Both the position numbers and the translations under genes were made by a program. Under the pieces are notes generated by a model. That model saw nothing but the letters and a program-made list of their open reading frames with translations, made no database searches and was not told the DNA's origin. DNA of 64,000 bases from JBDHWI01 sp964590135 (GTDB lineage: Bacteria > Chloroflexota > Anaerolineae > J036 > Brachytrichaceae). Positions 16,898 to 25,941 of this stretch are shown here, piece by piece (the stretch's first letter is position 1; the number at the start of each line of letters is the position of its first letter). The stretch is from NCBI GenBank assembly GCA_964590135.1, contig CAZPVX010000014.1:59675-123674 (forward strand). Direction: 5' to 3'.

Positions 16898-17255
16898 TGC
16901 GATGTAGAAACCCGGCAGGCTTCGAAGACCTGTCAGGTTTTGATTCAATCAGGGGCGTGCCAAGAATCCGCAGGGAAGATTGGCGCGCCCCTGTTCTTGT
17001 GTTCGCTTGCGCCCTGTGTCTTGTGCAGCCACAATGGGCGTGAGTAAAAGAAGGCAGAGCGTCCTGAACGGAGCGCCGAACTTGCGCAGATCAAAATCTA
17101 CACAAGCCAGAGCGCAGTTGAAGGATGCGTGGAAGTGGTGTGAGTCGCATCCTTCAACTGCGTGCGGCAGTGTGATCTGCTCAGGTGCAGCGATCCCAAG
17201 CCGCACTGCGTTCAGGATGCGTTGACTGATGCTTTGACTTAGGAGGAATGCGCCA
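16898..17255. other. 358-base structured intergenic region between ngcE and ngcF
   Basis: No gene is seen. Two structures fill most of it: a long stem (AGGGGCGTGCCAA 16951-16963 with TTGGCGCGCCCCT 16980-16992), and a nested inverted repeat at 17060-17220, annotated separately. The ngcF Shine-Dalgarno AGGAGG follows immediately. The layout fits processing or partial termination that would leave the binding protein in excess of the permeases. Confidence 0.6.
17060..17220. repeat. Nested inverted repeat (cruciform-like, MITE-like)
   Basis: The core is a perfect 16-bp inverted repeat GCAGTTGAAGGATGCG (17114-17129) / CGCATCCTTCAACTGC (17146-17161). Around it, GCGCAGATCA (near 17094) pairs with TGATCTGCTC (near 17173), and the outer ends GCGTCCTGAACG (17060-17071) and CGTTCAGGATGC (17209-17220) pair at 11 of 12 positions. 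Three nested arms in 160 bases suggest a small mobile or RNA-structural element. Confidence 0.6.
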
Positions 17256-18173
17256 ATGATGCATCATGGGAAGAACCGCTTTGTGTTCTCTTTCCTGTTG
17301 ATCCCCGTCCTGCTGTATGTCGTCTTTGTGGTGATCCCGTACATCGGCGCATTCGCCATCTCGCTCACCCGCTGGACCGGCACCAGCACGCTGGACAAGA
17401 TCCAATTTCGCGGCCTGCAAAACTTTCAACGCATTTTGACCGACGAGAAGTTCTGGAATGCGCTGAGCCACAACGTCATCATTCTGGTCGTCATGCCGGT
17501 GATCACGCTGGGCATCGCGCTGCTGTTCGCCGGCCTGTTCACGCAAGGCCTGAAGTGGTCGAAGTTCTTCCGCATCAGCTTCTTCTTCCCGCAGGTGATG
17601 TCGGTCGCGGTGGTCGCAATTTTGTGGAGCTTCATCTTCCACCCCACCTTCGGCATCCTCAACACCATCCTGCAGGCAGTGCTGGCGCCATTCGGCGTCC
17701 GCTGGCCGAACTTCCCGTGGCTGGGCGACACCAGCACCGTGCTGGGTGCGGTGATCGTCGTCGCCATCTGGCAGGCCGTCGGCTTCTACATGGTGCTGTT
17801 CATCGCCGGCATGCAGAACATCCCCGACGAATACTACGAGGCGGCGCGCATCGACGGCGCCAGCGGCTGGAGCGCCTTCTGGAAGATTACCATCCCGCTG
17901 CTGTGGGAGACGCTGCGCACGGCGATCATCTTCATCGCCATCGCCGCGATGGACATGTTCACCTACGTGGCGGTGCTGACCAACGGCACCGGCGGCCCCA
18001 GCCGCGCAGCCGATGTGCTGTCCACCTACATGTATGACCAGGCCTTCGGCGGTGGCAACAGCTCCAACCCGTTCGGCTACGGCACCGCCATTGGCGTGGT
18101 GCTGCTCTTGCTCACGCTCGTGCTTTCCATCATCAGCCTGCGCCTGACGCGCCGCGACACGCTGGAGTATTAA
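17256..18173 (+). CDS. ABC transporter permease, NgcF-like
   Basis: A 305-residue MalF-type inner-membrane permease with about six membrane segments and the cytoplasmic EAA loop (EYYEAARIDGASGWSAFWKI) that contacts the ATPase. It should form a heterodimer with the next gene product to import GlcNAc or chitobiose delivered by the NgcE-like protein. The start has a strong AGGAGG site. It is three bases from the next gene. Confidence 0.88.
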   Translation: MMHHGKNRFVFSFLLIPVLLYVVFVVIPYIGAFAISLTRWTGTSTLDKIQFRGLQNFQRILTDEKFWNALSHNVIILVVMPVITLGIALLFAGLFTQGLKWSKFFRISFFFPQVMSVAVVAILWSFIFHPTFGILNTILQAVLAPFGVRWPNFPWLGDTSTVLGAVIVVAIWQAVGFYMVLFIAGMQNIPDEYYEAARIDGASGWSAFWKITIPLLWETLRTAIIFIAIAAMDMFTYVAVLTNGTGGPSRAADVLSTYMYDQAFGGGNSSNPFGYGTAIGVVLLLLTLVLSIISLRLTRRDTLEY

Positions 18174-18176
18174 CCC

Positions 18177-19103
18177 ATGGCAACACAATCGGTCACTTCC
18201 CCCATGCAGACGGCTGCGCCGGCGAAGCCCTCGTCGGCCGGCGGCGTGATTCTGAAGATCGTAACCTACATCCTGCTTGGCATCTGGGCGGTCATCGTGA
18301 TCTACCCGTTCATCTGGTCGATCGTTGCCGCGCTCAAGACCGACATGGAGATCTTTGCCAACCCGTGGGGGCTGCCGGCGATCCCGATGTGGGAGAACTT
18401 CGCGCGCGCGTGGACGAAGGCGCAGATCGGCGCGTATATCGGCAACACGTTCATCGTCGTCATCCCGGCGATCTTCCTCACGCTGCTGCTGTCGAGCATG
18501 GCGGCCTACGTCTTTGCGCGCTATGACTTCCGCAGCAAGAGCTTCCTGTTCTACATGTTCCTCGCCGGCCTGATGATTCCCATCTTCCTGGGGCTGGTGC
18601 CGCTGTACCTGGTGATGAAGTTCATCAAGGACATCACCGGCATCCCGCTGCTGAACACCTTCCACGGCTTGATCATCGTCTACGTCGCCTACTCGCTGTC
18701 GTGGACGATCTTCTTCATGACGGCGTTCTTCAAGACGCTGCCGAAGGAGATTGCCGAGGCGGCGACGATGGACGGCGCCGGCCACGCGCGCATCTTCTTC
18801 AGCGTGATGCTGCCGCTCGCCAAGTCGGGCCTGGTCAGCGCGGCCATCTTCAACTTCCTCGGCCAGTGGAACCAGTTCATCCTGCCCACGGTGCTGATGA
18901 GCAACGCCAACGTGGCCGAAGGTGAGACGCGCTATGTGGTGTCACAGGGCCTGTTCTATTTCCAGAACCAGCAGCGCTATCAGAGCGACTACAGCGGCCT
19001 GTTCGCCGCCATCGCCATCATCACCATCCCCACGCTGCTGGTTTACGTCTTGTTCCAGAACAGCATCGAGAAGGGCCTCACCGTCGGCGCGGTGAAAGGT
19101 TAG
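18177..19103 (+). CDS. ABC transporter permease, NgcG-like
   Basis: A 308-residue MalG-type permease with an N-terminal membrane helix, several further segments and the EAA loop (EIAEAATMDGAGHARIFF). It partners the preceding permease. No ATPase gene follows, so a shared MsiK-type ATPase encoded elsewhere is expected, as in Streptomyces ngcEFG. Confidence 0.88.
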   Translation: MATQSVTSPMQTAAPAKPSSAGGVILKIVTYILLGIWAVIVIYPFIWSIVAALKTDMEIFANPWGLPAIPMWENFARAWTKAQIGAYIGNTFIVVIPAIFLTLLLSSMAAYVFARYDFRSKSFLFYMFLAGLMIPIFLGLVPLYLVMKFIKDITGIPLLNTFHGLIIVYVAYSLSWTIFFMTAFFKTLPKEIAEAATMDGAGHARIFFSVMLPLAKSGLVSAAIFNFLGQWNQFILPTVLMSNANVAEGETRYVVSQGLFYFQNQQRYQSDYSGLFAAIAIITIPTLLVYVLFQNSIEKGLTVGAVKG

Positions 19104-19151
19104 CGCCAGATTCGTCGGGCGATCGCTGGTCGCCTTTTCCAGAATGTTCGC

Positions 19152-19174
19152 AGGGGCGACTGCCGGTCGCCCCT
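19152..19174. repeat. Dispersed palindromic repeat, copy 2
   Basis: AGGGGCGAC (19152-19160) and GTCGCCCCT (19166-19174) around a 5-base loop, with the same flanking GC and ACA as the copy at 7598-7622. It lies 14 bases upstream of the DUF5107 gene start. A degenerate relative (GGGCGATCGCTGGTCGCC) lies about 30 bases earlier. Confidence 0.6.
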
Positions 19175-19188
19175 ACAATATTTTCCAA

Positions 19189-21177
19189 ATGACCACTTTG
19201 ACCCTCGACACCCTCACGCTGCCCGGCTCGCTCGTTGGCGACAATCCATTTCCCACCTTTCGCGAGCGCGACCGGCACATCCAGTTCAGCGCAGACGTGC
19301 CGGCGCGCTACCGCGAGTTGGCTGGCTGGAACACCGGCAGCCGCGTGCTGCCCTATCTCGTGCAGGATCGCTACGATCGCCGCAAGCGACCCACTTCGCT
19401 GCAAGTAGCCGTGCTGGAGAATGCCACCTTGAAGGCGACATTCCTGTTGCAGATGGGGGGCCGGCTGCTCTCACTCGTTCACAAGCCTGCCCAGCGTGAG
19501 TTGCTGTCATGCAATCCGGTCTTTCAGCCGGCCAACCTCGCCATTCGCAACGCGTGGTTCAGCGGCGGCATCGAGTGGAACGCCGGCCAATACGGCCACA
19601 CCGTGTTCACCTGCGCGCCGGTCTTTGCTGCGCAAATTGCCTTCACCGATGGCTCACCCGGCCTGCGTGTCTACGAGTTCGAGCGCATGAAGAAGCTGTT
19701 CTGGCAGACCGATTTCTATTTGCCTGCAGACAGCGCGCAACTGATCGCGTATACGCGGGTGGTGAATCCATATGACACGGAAGCCTCGATGTACTGGTGG
19801 ACGAACATCGCAGTGCCGGAGCGCGAGGATGTGCGCGTGATCGCGCCGGCGACGCAATCGCTATATCACGATCCGAAGTCACACGGCTTTGGCCTGAACG
19901 AGTTGCCGGCGCTGCCCACGCTCAATGGCGGCGACGGCACCTACTCGACCAACTCGCCCTTTGCCAACGAGTTCTTCATGCAGTGTGAAGCGGCCGAGAT
20001 GCCGTTCATCACCGCGCTGGACAAAGACGGCAGCGGCCTGTTCGAAGCCAGCACGCCGCGCCTGAACGTGCGCAAGCTGTTCTGCTGGGGCATGAGCCAG
20101 GGTGGCCGGCATTGGCAGGACTACCTCGCGCAGCCGGGTGTGCAATACATCGAGATCCAGTGCGGTCTCGCGCCGACGCAGGTTCACGGCAGCGCCATGC
20201 CGGCGAACACCGCATGGGACTGGACTGAGGCGTTTGGCTTGCTCGAAGTCGATCCACAGCAGGCGCACGGCGCGTGGGCTGGCGCGGTGCGGGCGGCCGG
20301 CGCCGGCATTCAACAGCAGCTTTCTGCGGCGCGCCTGCGCGAGATTGAAACGCAGTGCCGCGCGCTGGCCGATGAGGCAACTGCGAAGGCGCTGCAAGCC
20401 GGCGCGGGCTGGGGCGCGCTGGAAGCGCAACGTCGCGTGATGATGGGCGAATGCGCCGCGCCGGCCGCCTTCACATTCCCCGATGAAACGCTGCATGGCG
20501 AGCCGGCGCGCTGGTTGCACTTGCTCCAGCATGGCGAGCTGCCGGCGCCCGATCCCGATCAGCCCATCGGCGCGTACATGGTGCAGGACGAATGGCGCGA
20601 TGCATTGCAGAATGCGGTGAAGCAAGCGCCAAACTGGTTTGCCTGGCTGCAATGGGGCGTGTGGCAGTTCGAACATTTTGACGAAGCCGGCGCGACCCAT
20701 GCCTGGCAGCAATCCATTGCCCAGCGCGCCAACGCGTGGGCGCACCGCAACCTGGCCAGGTTGAGCGAGCGGCGCAACCAGTTCGAGGCCGCCGAGCGGC
20801 ACTACATGCAGGCGTGGGCGCTGGCGAATGGGTTGAGCGCGGAAGATCGCGGCGCGCTGGCCGGCGAATTGTTGCGCCTGCTGATCGAGACGAAGCAATT
20901 CCAACCGGCTGCGGCTTTCTTCGAAGGGTTGCCGGCGGACGTGCAGCAGCACGAGCGCGTGCAACTTGCCTATGCCGAAGTGGCGCTGGCATTCGGCAAA
21001 CTTGATGTGGTCGAAGCGCTCTTGCAGCGTGAGTTTGCCAACATCCGCGAGGGTGAAGTGAGCCTGACCGATCTATGGTTTCGGATGTGGGCGCAGCGCG
21101 ATGGCGTCAGTGTGCAGGAAGCGCGCCGACGGCATCCTGCGCCCAAGCGAATCGACTTTCGCGGCATGGAAGCGTGA
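19189..21177 (+). CDS. DUF5107 domain protein with C-terminal TPR-like repeats
   Basis: The 662-residue protein has an N-terminal galactose-mutarotase-like DUF5107 fold (VLENATLKATFLLQMGGRLL, CNPVFQPANLAIRNAWFSGG, IEWNAGQYGHT) and a helical TPR-like C-terminal third (WAHRNLARLSERRNQFEAAE). DUF5107 proteins usually accompany carbohydrate transport and degradation genes; the role is probably carbohydrate binding or epimerisation. I start at the ATG at 19189; an upstream start would translate the palindromic repeat. It follows ngcG by 85 bases and probably extends that operon. Confidence 0.8.
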   Translation: MTTLTLDTLTLPGSLVGDNPFPTFRERDRHIQFSADVPARYRELAGWNTGSRVLPYLVQDRYDRRKRPTSLQVAVLENATLKATFLLQMGGRLLSLVHKPAQRELLSCNPVFQPANLAIRNAWFSGGIEWNAGQYGHTVFTCAPVFAAQIAFTDGSPGLRVYEFERMKKLFWQTDFYLPADSAQLIAYTRVVNPYDTEASMYWWTNIAVPEREDVRVIAPATQSLYHDPKSHGFGLNELPALPTLNGGDGTYSTNSPFANEFFMQCEAAEMPFITALDKDGSGLFEASTPRLNVRKLFCWGMSQGGRHWQDYLAQPGVQYIEIQCGLAPTQVHGSAMPANTAWDWTEAFGLLEVDPQQAHGAWAGAVRAAGAGIQQQLSAARLREIETQCRALADEATAKALQAGAGWGALEAQRRVMMGECAAPAAFTFPDETLHGEPARWLHLLQHGELPAPDPDQPIGAYMVQDEWRDALQNAVKQAPNWFAWLQWGVWQFEHFDEAGATHAWQQSIAQRANAWAHRNLARLSERRNQFEAAERHYMQAWALANGLSAEDRGALAGELLRLLIETKQFQPAAAFFEGLPADVQQHERVQLAYAEVALAFGKLDVVEALLQREFANIREGEVSLTDLWFRMWAQRDGVSVQEARRRHPAPKRIDFRGMEA

Positions 21178-21179
21178 TG

Positions 21180-21217
21180 ATCACAGGCCGGCATCCCTGA
21201 CGATGCCGGCCTGTGAT
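21180..21217. terminator. Bidirectional terminator-type hairpin between convergent genes
   Basis: A perfect 16-bp stem ATCACAGGCCGGCATC / GATGCCGGCCTGTGAT with a 6-base loop lies between the convergent DUF5107 and GNAT genes, its left edge touching the DUF5107 stop codon. It lacks a T run but is the only structure between the stops. Confidence 0.65.
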
Positions 21218-21225
21218 GGCTTGCA

Positions 21226-22158
21226 TCAACTGGCGCGCCACAGATAGCGGCTCATGGTCGCGCCCGCATCTCGGAAGCCAATGCGGCGATAGACTGGCGC
21301 GCCGAGTTCGGTGGCGAACAACACGCCATGCCGATAGCCCATCTGCCGCGCTTCGTTGTAGGCGATGAGCGTGATGGCTGCGCCGATGCCTTTGCCGCGC
21401 GCTTCTGGGACTGTGGCCACGCCAAACACAGCGGCAACGCCGGCGCCGTTGAACAGCATATTGCTGGCGACCGGCTTGCCGTTGAGCCGGCCCACATAGC
21501 AGCGCCACGGTGCGCGCTCGATCCCAAACGCCAGTGTCGCATCGACCCACGCCTGCCCTGCCCATTCCGGCACCCCGAAACCGGCGACGAAAGCTGCCTT
21601 GAAGTCGAGCAGGCCGCGTTCATCAGTGACGCGCTCCTGACTGTAACCAGCCGGTGTCTTGTCCATCAGGTCATACTTCAAACTTGCCAGATCGGCTGCC
21701 ATGCCCGGGGCATTCACTTCCCATGCGGCAAAGCCATGCCTCAGCAGGCGTGCGCCCATATCCGCCGGCGTCGCCTGCGGATCGAGCCACCAGAAGAAGA
21801 AAGGCGCGTTGCGCGCCTTGAACCAAGTTACGGTTTCGTCGATGACTGCATCGGGTTCATCGTCCGCAATGCGGCTTTGCCAGACGCCCTTGAACATCGG
21901 GTTGAGTGGGAAAGCGCAATGCCGCGCAAGCGCCGATCGCGCTTCCATCTCCGCTTCAGGCAAATGGCCCATCGCGTGAAACAGGTCAAATAGGTTGGCG
22001 GCAAAGGCGAAGTTCAAGGCTGCTTCGGTTGGATTGTCAAGCGGCGGGCGCGTTTCGAAAGGGGTGGCCGGCTGCCAATCTGCGCGATCCATCGCAGCCG
22101 GCTTCGTCAGACGCGCAAATTCATTGCGGATGATGTCTGGCTGATCGTTTGTATTCAT
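21226..22158 (-). CDS. GNAT-family N-acetyltransferase
   Basis: A 310-residue protein with a C-terminal GNAT acetyl-CoA-binding motif A (VATVPEARGKGIGAAIT) and the following motif B (YRRIGFRDAG). The N-terminal half (ALNFAFAANLFDLFHAMGH) is unlike typical small GNATs and may be a degenerate second domain. It transfers an acetyl group to an unknown amine. The ATG at 22158 follows AGGAGA; an earlier start is less likely. It lies 80 bases behind the response-regulator gene. Confidence 0.75.
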   Translation of the reverse strand: MNTNDQPDIIRNEFARLTKPAAMDRADWQPATPFETRPPLDNPTEAALNFAFAANLFDLFHAMGHLPEAEMEARSALARHCAFPLNPMFKGVWQSRIADDEPDAVIDETVTWFKARNAPFFFWWLDPQATPADMGARLLRHGFAAWEVNAPGMAADLASLKYDLMDKTPAGYSQERVTDERGLLDFKAAFVAGFGVPEWAGQAWVDATLAFGIERAPWRCYVGRLNGKPVASNMLFNGAGVAAVFGVATVPEARGKGIGAAITLIAYNEARQMGYRHGVLFATELGAPVYRRIGFRDAGATMSRYLWRAS

Positions 22159-22238
22159 GGTCTCCTGCTCAATCACCGCCGGCGCATTTGCAAGGAATTT
22201 GCCACCATCCAATGCTCAGAATACAGCCTAAAGATTGC

Positions 22239-22904
22239 TCACTCGCCTTTGTCCGGTGGCGTCACCCACTTCAGCTTGATCGCCATTAACACCGCTTCGG
22301 TGCGATTGTCGGCGCGCATCTTTGAGAGGATGTTGGTGATGTGAAATTTCACCGTCGGCAGGGCGAGAAAGAGTTGCTTGGCGATCTCCTGATTGCTCAT
22401 GCCCTTCGCCATCAGCCACAGCACCTCATGCTCGCGCTCCGTCAGCGTGACGCTCGCCGGCTTCGCCTGCGCAGAGGCGATCAACGCCTCGGTCGCCTCG
22501 CGCGCCAGCACCGCGCGGCCGGCAGCCGCAGCGCGAATGGCATCGATCACTTCGTCGTCGTTGGCCGTCTTCATCAGGTAGCCGATGGCGCCGGCTTGCA
22601 GCGCGCTCTGCACCTTGTCGGGATCGATGTAACTAGTCAGCACCAGCACCTGCACCAGCGGATTGTTGGCGCGAATGGCTTGCGTCGCCTTCACGCCGTC
22701 GGTGCTCCCCATCGCCAGATCCATGATGATGACATCGGGTGACAGCGATTGCACAAACTCGATGGCTTTGTCGCCATTGTCACATTCGCCGACGCATTCA
22801 ATGTCCTGCGTCATGCTGATCATGTACTTCAGCCCGCGCCGGATGCTGGGATGATCGTCAACGATCAGCACGCGGATTTTCTTCTTGGCGGGGTTAAGTG
22901 TCAT
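22239..22904 (-). CDS. NarL/FixJ-type response regulator
   Basis: A 221-residue two-component regulator. The receiver domain has the acidic pair (VDDHPS), the phospho-acceptor Asp in DVIIMDLAMG (about residue 62) and the conserved Lys (YLMKTA). A LuxR-type helix-turn-helix follows (LTEREHEVLWLMAKGMSNQE, FHITNILSKM). The start ATG overlaps the end of the sensor-kinase gene by 11 bases and has GGAG just upstream, so the pair is translationally coupled. Confidence 0.92.
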   Translation of the reverse strand: MTLNPAKKKIRVLIVDDHPSIRRGLKYMISMTQDIECVGECDNGDKAIEFVQSLSPDVIIMDLAMGSTDGVKATQAIRANNPLVQVLVLTSYIDPDKVQSALQAGAIGYLMKTANDDEVIDAIRAAAAGRAVLAREATEALIASAQAKPASVTLTEREHEVLWLMAKGMSNQEIAKQLFLALPTVKFHITNILSKMRADNRTEAVLMAIKLKWVTPPDKGE

Positions 22905-24492
22905 GCTGCTCCGTGTCGTCAATCACGCCGGTTTCAGGCTGCCATACCACCGTGATCTCGACGCCCTTGCCGGCGGCGCTCTGGATGTCGATGCTTGCCC
23001 CCATGCTGTCGGCGCGCTTGCGCATGTTGTCGAGGCCAAAGTGGCCCGGCTTGTTGTGCAAGTCGCCCGCGCCATCATCTGCAATGCGCAGCAGGCAGCG
23101 GTCGGGGGCAGGGCAGTTCAACTCCACTTGCACGCTGGCGGCCTGGCTGTGCTTGACCACGTTGTTCAACGCTTCCTGCGCAATGCGGTAGAAGCCAGCG
23201 CGCACATCCGCCGGCGGTTCCGCGGAAGTCTGCAACTGCACATCGAATTTCGCCGGCATCGCCGCCACCGCAGCGTCCACTGCCGATTGGATCAACTCGC
23301 GCAGCGGCAGGCGCTGCAGCGCTTCGGGCTGCAGTTCATACAACATCATGCGCATCTCGCTCATTGCGCGGCGGTTCAGTTTTTGCAATTCCTGCAGTTG
23401 CTCACGCGCCTGCACTGGCTCGCGGTCGATGGTCTTGTTCAGCGTGCCAGCGATCACCGTCGAGGCAAACAGCGATTGCGACACGCCATCGTGCAAGTCG
23501 CGCGCGATACGGCTGCGTTCGGCAAACACAGCTGCGTCGCGCGCCTGCGCGCTCAGCCGCGCATTTTCCATCGCCAGCGCAGCCTGATAGCCCACTGCCA
23601 TCAACAAGCGTTGGCGCTCCGGCGTGAAGAAGTCAGGCTTGTTGTGATCGACGCGCAGCACAGCCACAACGCGATTCTGCATGATGAGCGGCGCAGCCAT
23701 CCACGAACGGCCTTCCTGGTACAGTTGATCGGTGCGACCCTCATTCGTCAGTTGAAAGACCAGCCATGCCAGCAGGCCGCGCGGTCCGCGATTGACCACG
23801 ACTGGCTGCTGCGTGGCCTCAATCTCTTCGTAGGTGCGCTGGTCGGCGCGCGCCAACCGCATGCCGATGGGATTTTGCAGCGATGTTTCCTGGAATGCGG
23901 TGCTGATGCGATAGTTCAGCAGCGCGATGTGATCCTCGCGCCGGCCCCAGATCGACGCGGTGCGATAGTCGATGGCCTGCTCCAGCGCTGTCAACATGGC
24001 CGATTGCAGGTGCTGCTCATCCGTGCCGGCGGTCATCTGGCGCGACACCTCGGCCATCGTGTCCAGTTCCAGCGTGCGGTCTTTCACGTTATCTTCCAGC
24101 AGGATGTTCTTCACGCGCAACGAGCCGATATGCTGAAAAAGTGAATCGACCATGTGGCGCAACTCCACGCTCATGTTGCGGGTGTTGGTGTCGGTCTCGG
24201 CCAGGGGGATGGGCGTTTCCATCTCTTCCTTTGCAATGCGATGCGCGGCGTGCGCGATGCGCGATTGCGCGTGCAACAGCCGGCGCCCCAGAAACGTCAG
24301 CCCGATCAACGGAATCGCGAGCGTGAGCAGCGCAAAGATGAGCGCCTGCGCCGCTGCAGCCGGCGTGTCGATGGCCCAGCCAGCCAGCCAGCGCAGCGCC
24401 AGCAACCACAGCAGCACCAGCAGCGCACCCATGATGCTGCCGACGATGATGAATTGCTGCCGAAGCGGCAACTGTGCGAAGCGTTTGCGCAT
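22894..24492 (-). CDS. Sensor histidine kinase, HisKA_3 type with GAF domain
   Basis: A 532-residue sensor: two N-terminal membrane segments (about 13-38 and 48-70) with hardly any external loop, a HAMP-like helical stretch, a GAF domain (about 150-310), then the NarL-type dimerisation/phosphoacceptor segment with His in ERSRIARDLHDGVSQSLF, and an HATPase region (RIAQEALNNVVKHS, LLRIADDGAG, GHFGLDNMRKRA). It signals to the overlapping response regulator. With so little extracellular sequence, sensing is probably through the GAF domain or the membrane, perhaps together with the channel-like protein encoded just upstream. Confidence 0.92.
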   Translation of the reverse strand: MRKRFAQLPLRQQFIIVGSIMGALLVLLWLLALRWLAGWAIDTPAAAAQALIFALLTLAIPLIGLTFLGRRLLHAQSRIAHAAHRIAKEEMETPIPLAETDTNTRNMSVELRHMVDSLFQHIGSLRVKNILLEDNVKDRTLELDTMAEVSRQMTAGTDEQHLQSAMLTALEQAIDYRTASIWGRREDHIALLNYRISTAFQETSLQNPIGMRLARADQRTYEEIEATQQPVVVNRGPRGLLAWLVFQLTNEGRTDQLYQEGRSWMAAPLIMQNRVVAVLRVDHNKPDFFTPERQRLLMAVGYQAALAMENARLSAQARDAAVFAERSRIARDLHDGVSQSLFASTVIAGTLNKTIDREPVQAREQLQELQKLNRRAMSEMRMMLYELQPEALQRLPLRELIQSAVDAAVAAMPAKFDVQLQTSAEPPADVRAGFYRIAQEALNNVVKHSQAASVQVELNCPAPDRCLLRIADDGAGDLHNKPGHFGLDNMRKRADSMGASIDIQSAAGKGVEITVVWQPETGVIDDTEQHDT

Positions 24493-24516
24493 GACCCTCA
24501 AGAAAGCGCGCCGGCC

Positions 24517-25743
24517 TCAGGCGCGGCGTTGCGGGTTGGCCGCGCCCTTGTCGGCTGCGCGCGATTGCATGTTTTGCATTGCGCCATCCACGATGCGCCC
24601 TGCGGCGTGCCGGCCGCCGACGCCAAATGCGATGGCGGCTGCGATTGCGACCGCAAGCATGATCGCGCCAAAGCCGATCGTGATGATCTGCGCCGGCAAT
24701 CCCATCTGCATCAGCGCGAGCGGCACGGTGAAGAACAAAATGACTGCGCGCGTGACTGCGGCCAGCATGCGCGCGTTGTCCAGGCTGCTGCCGCGCACCG
24801 CATTGGCAGCGAGATTTGAAACCCACAGGCCGGCTGCCAGCACGAACAGGCCGGCGATGATCTGCGCGCTTGCCACCCCAAAGGCGGCGATGGCATCGGT
24901 GAGCAGCCGGAAGCCCAGCACATCACTGGCCTGCACCAGCGCCATCAACACGATGGCCGCCAGCACCAGCGAGCCGGCAATTTCCGAAGCGGTGCGCCCG
25001 CCAATCGACCCCGACGCAAAGCCCAGTTTTTCCGGCAGTTTGTCTGCGCCGGCGCTCGCAAGCAGACGCGCGATGATGTCGGCCACCACGCGCCCCAGCA
25101 CGATGGCGATCACCAGGATGATGGCCGCGCCGAACAGGCGCGGGATCAATGCGGTGATGGTGTCGATCATGTTGGTCACCGGCTGCGAGATCGATTCGAG
25201 GCCGAGCGGTTGCAGCGCGGCGGCGACGATGGGCAGCATGATCAGCACGAAGACGATCAGGCCGATGATGCCGGCCAGCCCGCCCTTGCCCAACGCGCCG
25301 GCCATGTTCAGCCTGGCGGCCAGTTTCTCGGAGCCGGCGGCGGTGAGCAGACCCGTGATGACCTGGCGAATCACGTTTGCCACCAGATAGCCGATGGCGA
25401 ACACCGCGACTGCGCCGATGAGACGCGGGATGAACGCGAACATCTGGCCCATCATCGCGTTCACCGGCTCCAGCAGCGCGGTGAGGCCGAGCGTGCCGAG
25501 CAGCATGGGCAGCGCAAACAGCCACACGATCCAATAGCCGAGGCTGGCAAAGGTGGCGCTCAGCCCTTCGGTCTTCAGCCGGCGGTCCAGCTCGATGCGC
25601 TGGGTGAGCTTGGTCAGCGCAGCCTTGACGACCTTGGCAATGATCCACGCTCCAGCTACGATGGCGGCGGCGGCAAGCAGTCGTGGGAGAACCTGGCCGA
25701 TTCCACTCAGCAGGGAATTCAACAGGGATTGAATAGCTTCCAT
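24517..25743 (-). CDS. Multi-spanning membrane protein with conserved TM-helix repeats (mechanosensitive-channel-like)
   Basis: A 408-residue membrane protein with repeated units of a helix pair, each beginning AAAIVAGAWIIAKVV-like and containing a Gly-rich ATFASLGYW / AGALGKGGLAGIIG / GFASGSIGGRTAS element. This resembles the 'conserved TM helix' family found next to small-conductance mechanosensitive channels (CmpX-like). A beta-domain of MscS is not seen. It is the first gene of an operon with the sensor kinase (24 bases apart) and response regulator, suggesting membrane-tension or envelope-stress signalling, which is inference. Confidence 0.75.
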   Translation of the reverse strand: MEAIQSLLNSLLSGIGQVLPRLLAAAAIVAGAWIIAKVVKAALTKLTQRIELDRRLKTEGLSATFASLGYWIVWLFALPMLLGTLGLTALLEPVNAMMGQMFAFIPRLIGAVAVFAIGYLVANVIRQVITGLLTAAGSEKLAARLNMAGALGKGGLAGIIGLIVFVLIMLPIVAAALQPLGLESISQPVTNMIDTITALIPRLFGAAIILVIAIVLGRVVADIIARLLASAGADKLPEKLGFASGSIGGRTASEIAGSLVLAAIVLMALVQASDVLGFRLLTDAIAAFGVASAQIIAGLFVLAAGLWVSNLAANAVRGSSLDNARMLAAVTRAVILFFTVPLALMQMGLPAQIITIGFGAIMLAVAIAAAIAFGVGGRHAAGRIVDGAMQNMQSRAADKGAANPQRRA

Positions 25744-25838
25744 GAATTACCTCTTGGGTTGGTTGTTTGGAAATCTCGCCAGTGACCTTAACACGAATTG
25801 GGCTGAGATCAAATCGGTCTCGAATGGCTGTACACAAG

Positions 25839-25901
25839 CAAAGCATCTTTTCGGGCTGGGTGTTGAAAGTAAATTTCACCCTGCAACGAAAAGATGCTTT
25901 G
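25839..25901 (-). terminator. Long hairpin, distal terminator candidate
   Basis: CAAAGCATCTTTTCG (25839-25853) and its exact complement CGAAAAGATGCTTTG (25887-25901) with an internal GGGTG/CACCC pairing. Read leftward, it lies behind the SelA-like gene and ahead of the channel operon. The arms themselves are A/T-rich. Confidence 0.5.
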
Positions 25902-25941
25902 AAGTGAGTCCTTCCCTCCCCGGGAAAAGATCAGCCATATG

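Noticed and set aside
15164..16948. 594-residue antisense ORF over ngcE
   Set aside because: Open only because of high GC and biased codons; sense strand encodes a full NgcE-like protein.
16949..17206. 85-residue - strand ORF in the ngcE-ngcF gap
   Set aside because: It runs through the inverted repeats and has no start signal.
17181..18785. 534-residue antisense ORF over the permease genes
   Set aside because: Rich in His, Asp, Arg and Gln with no domain; shadow of the permeases.
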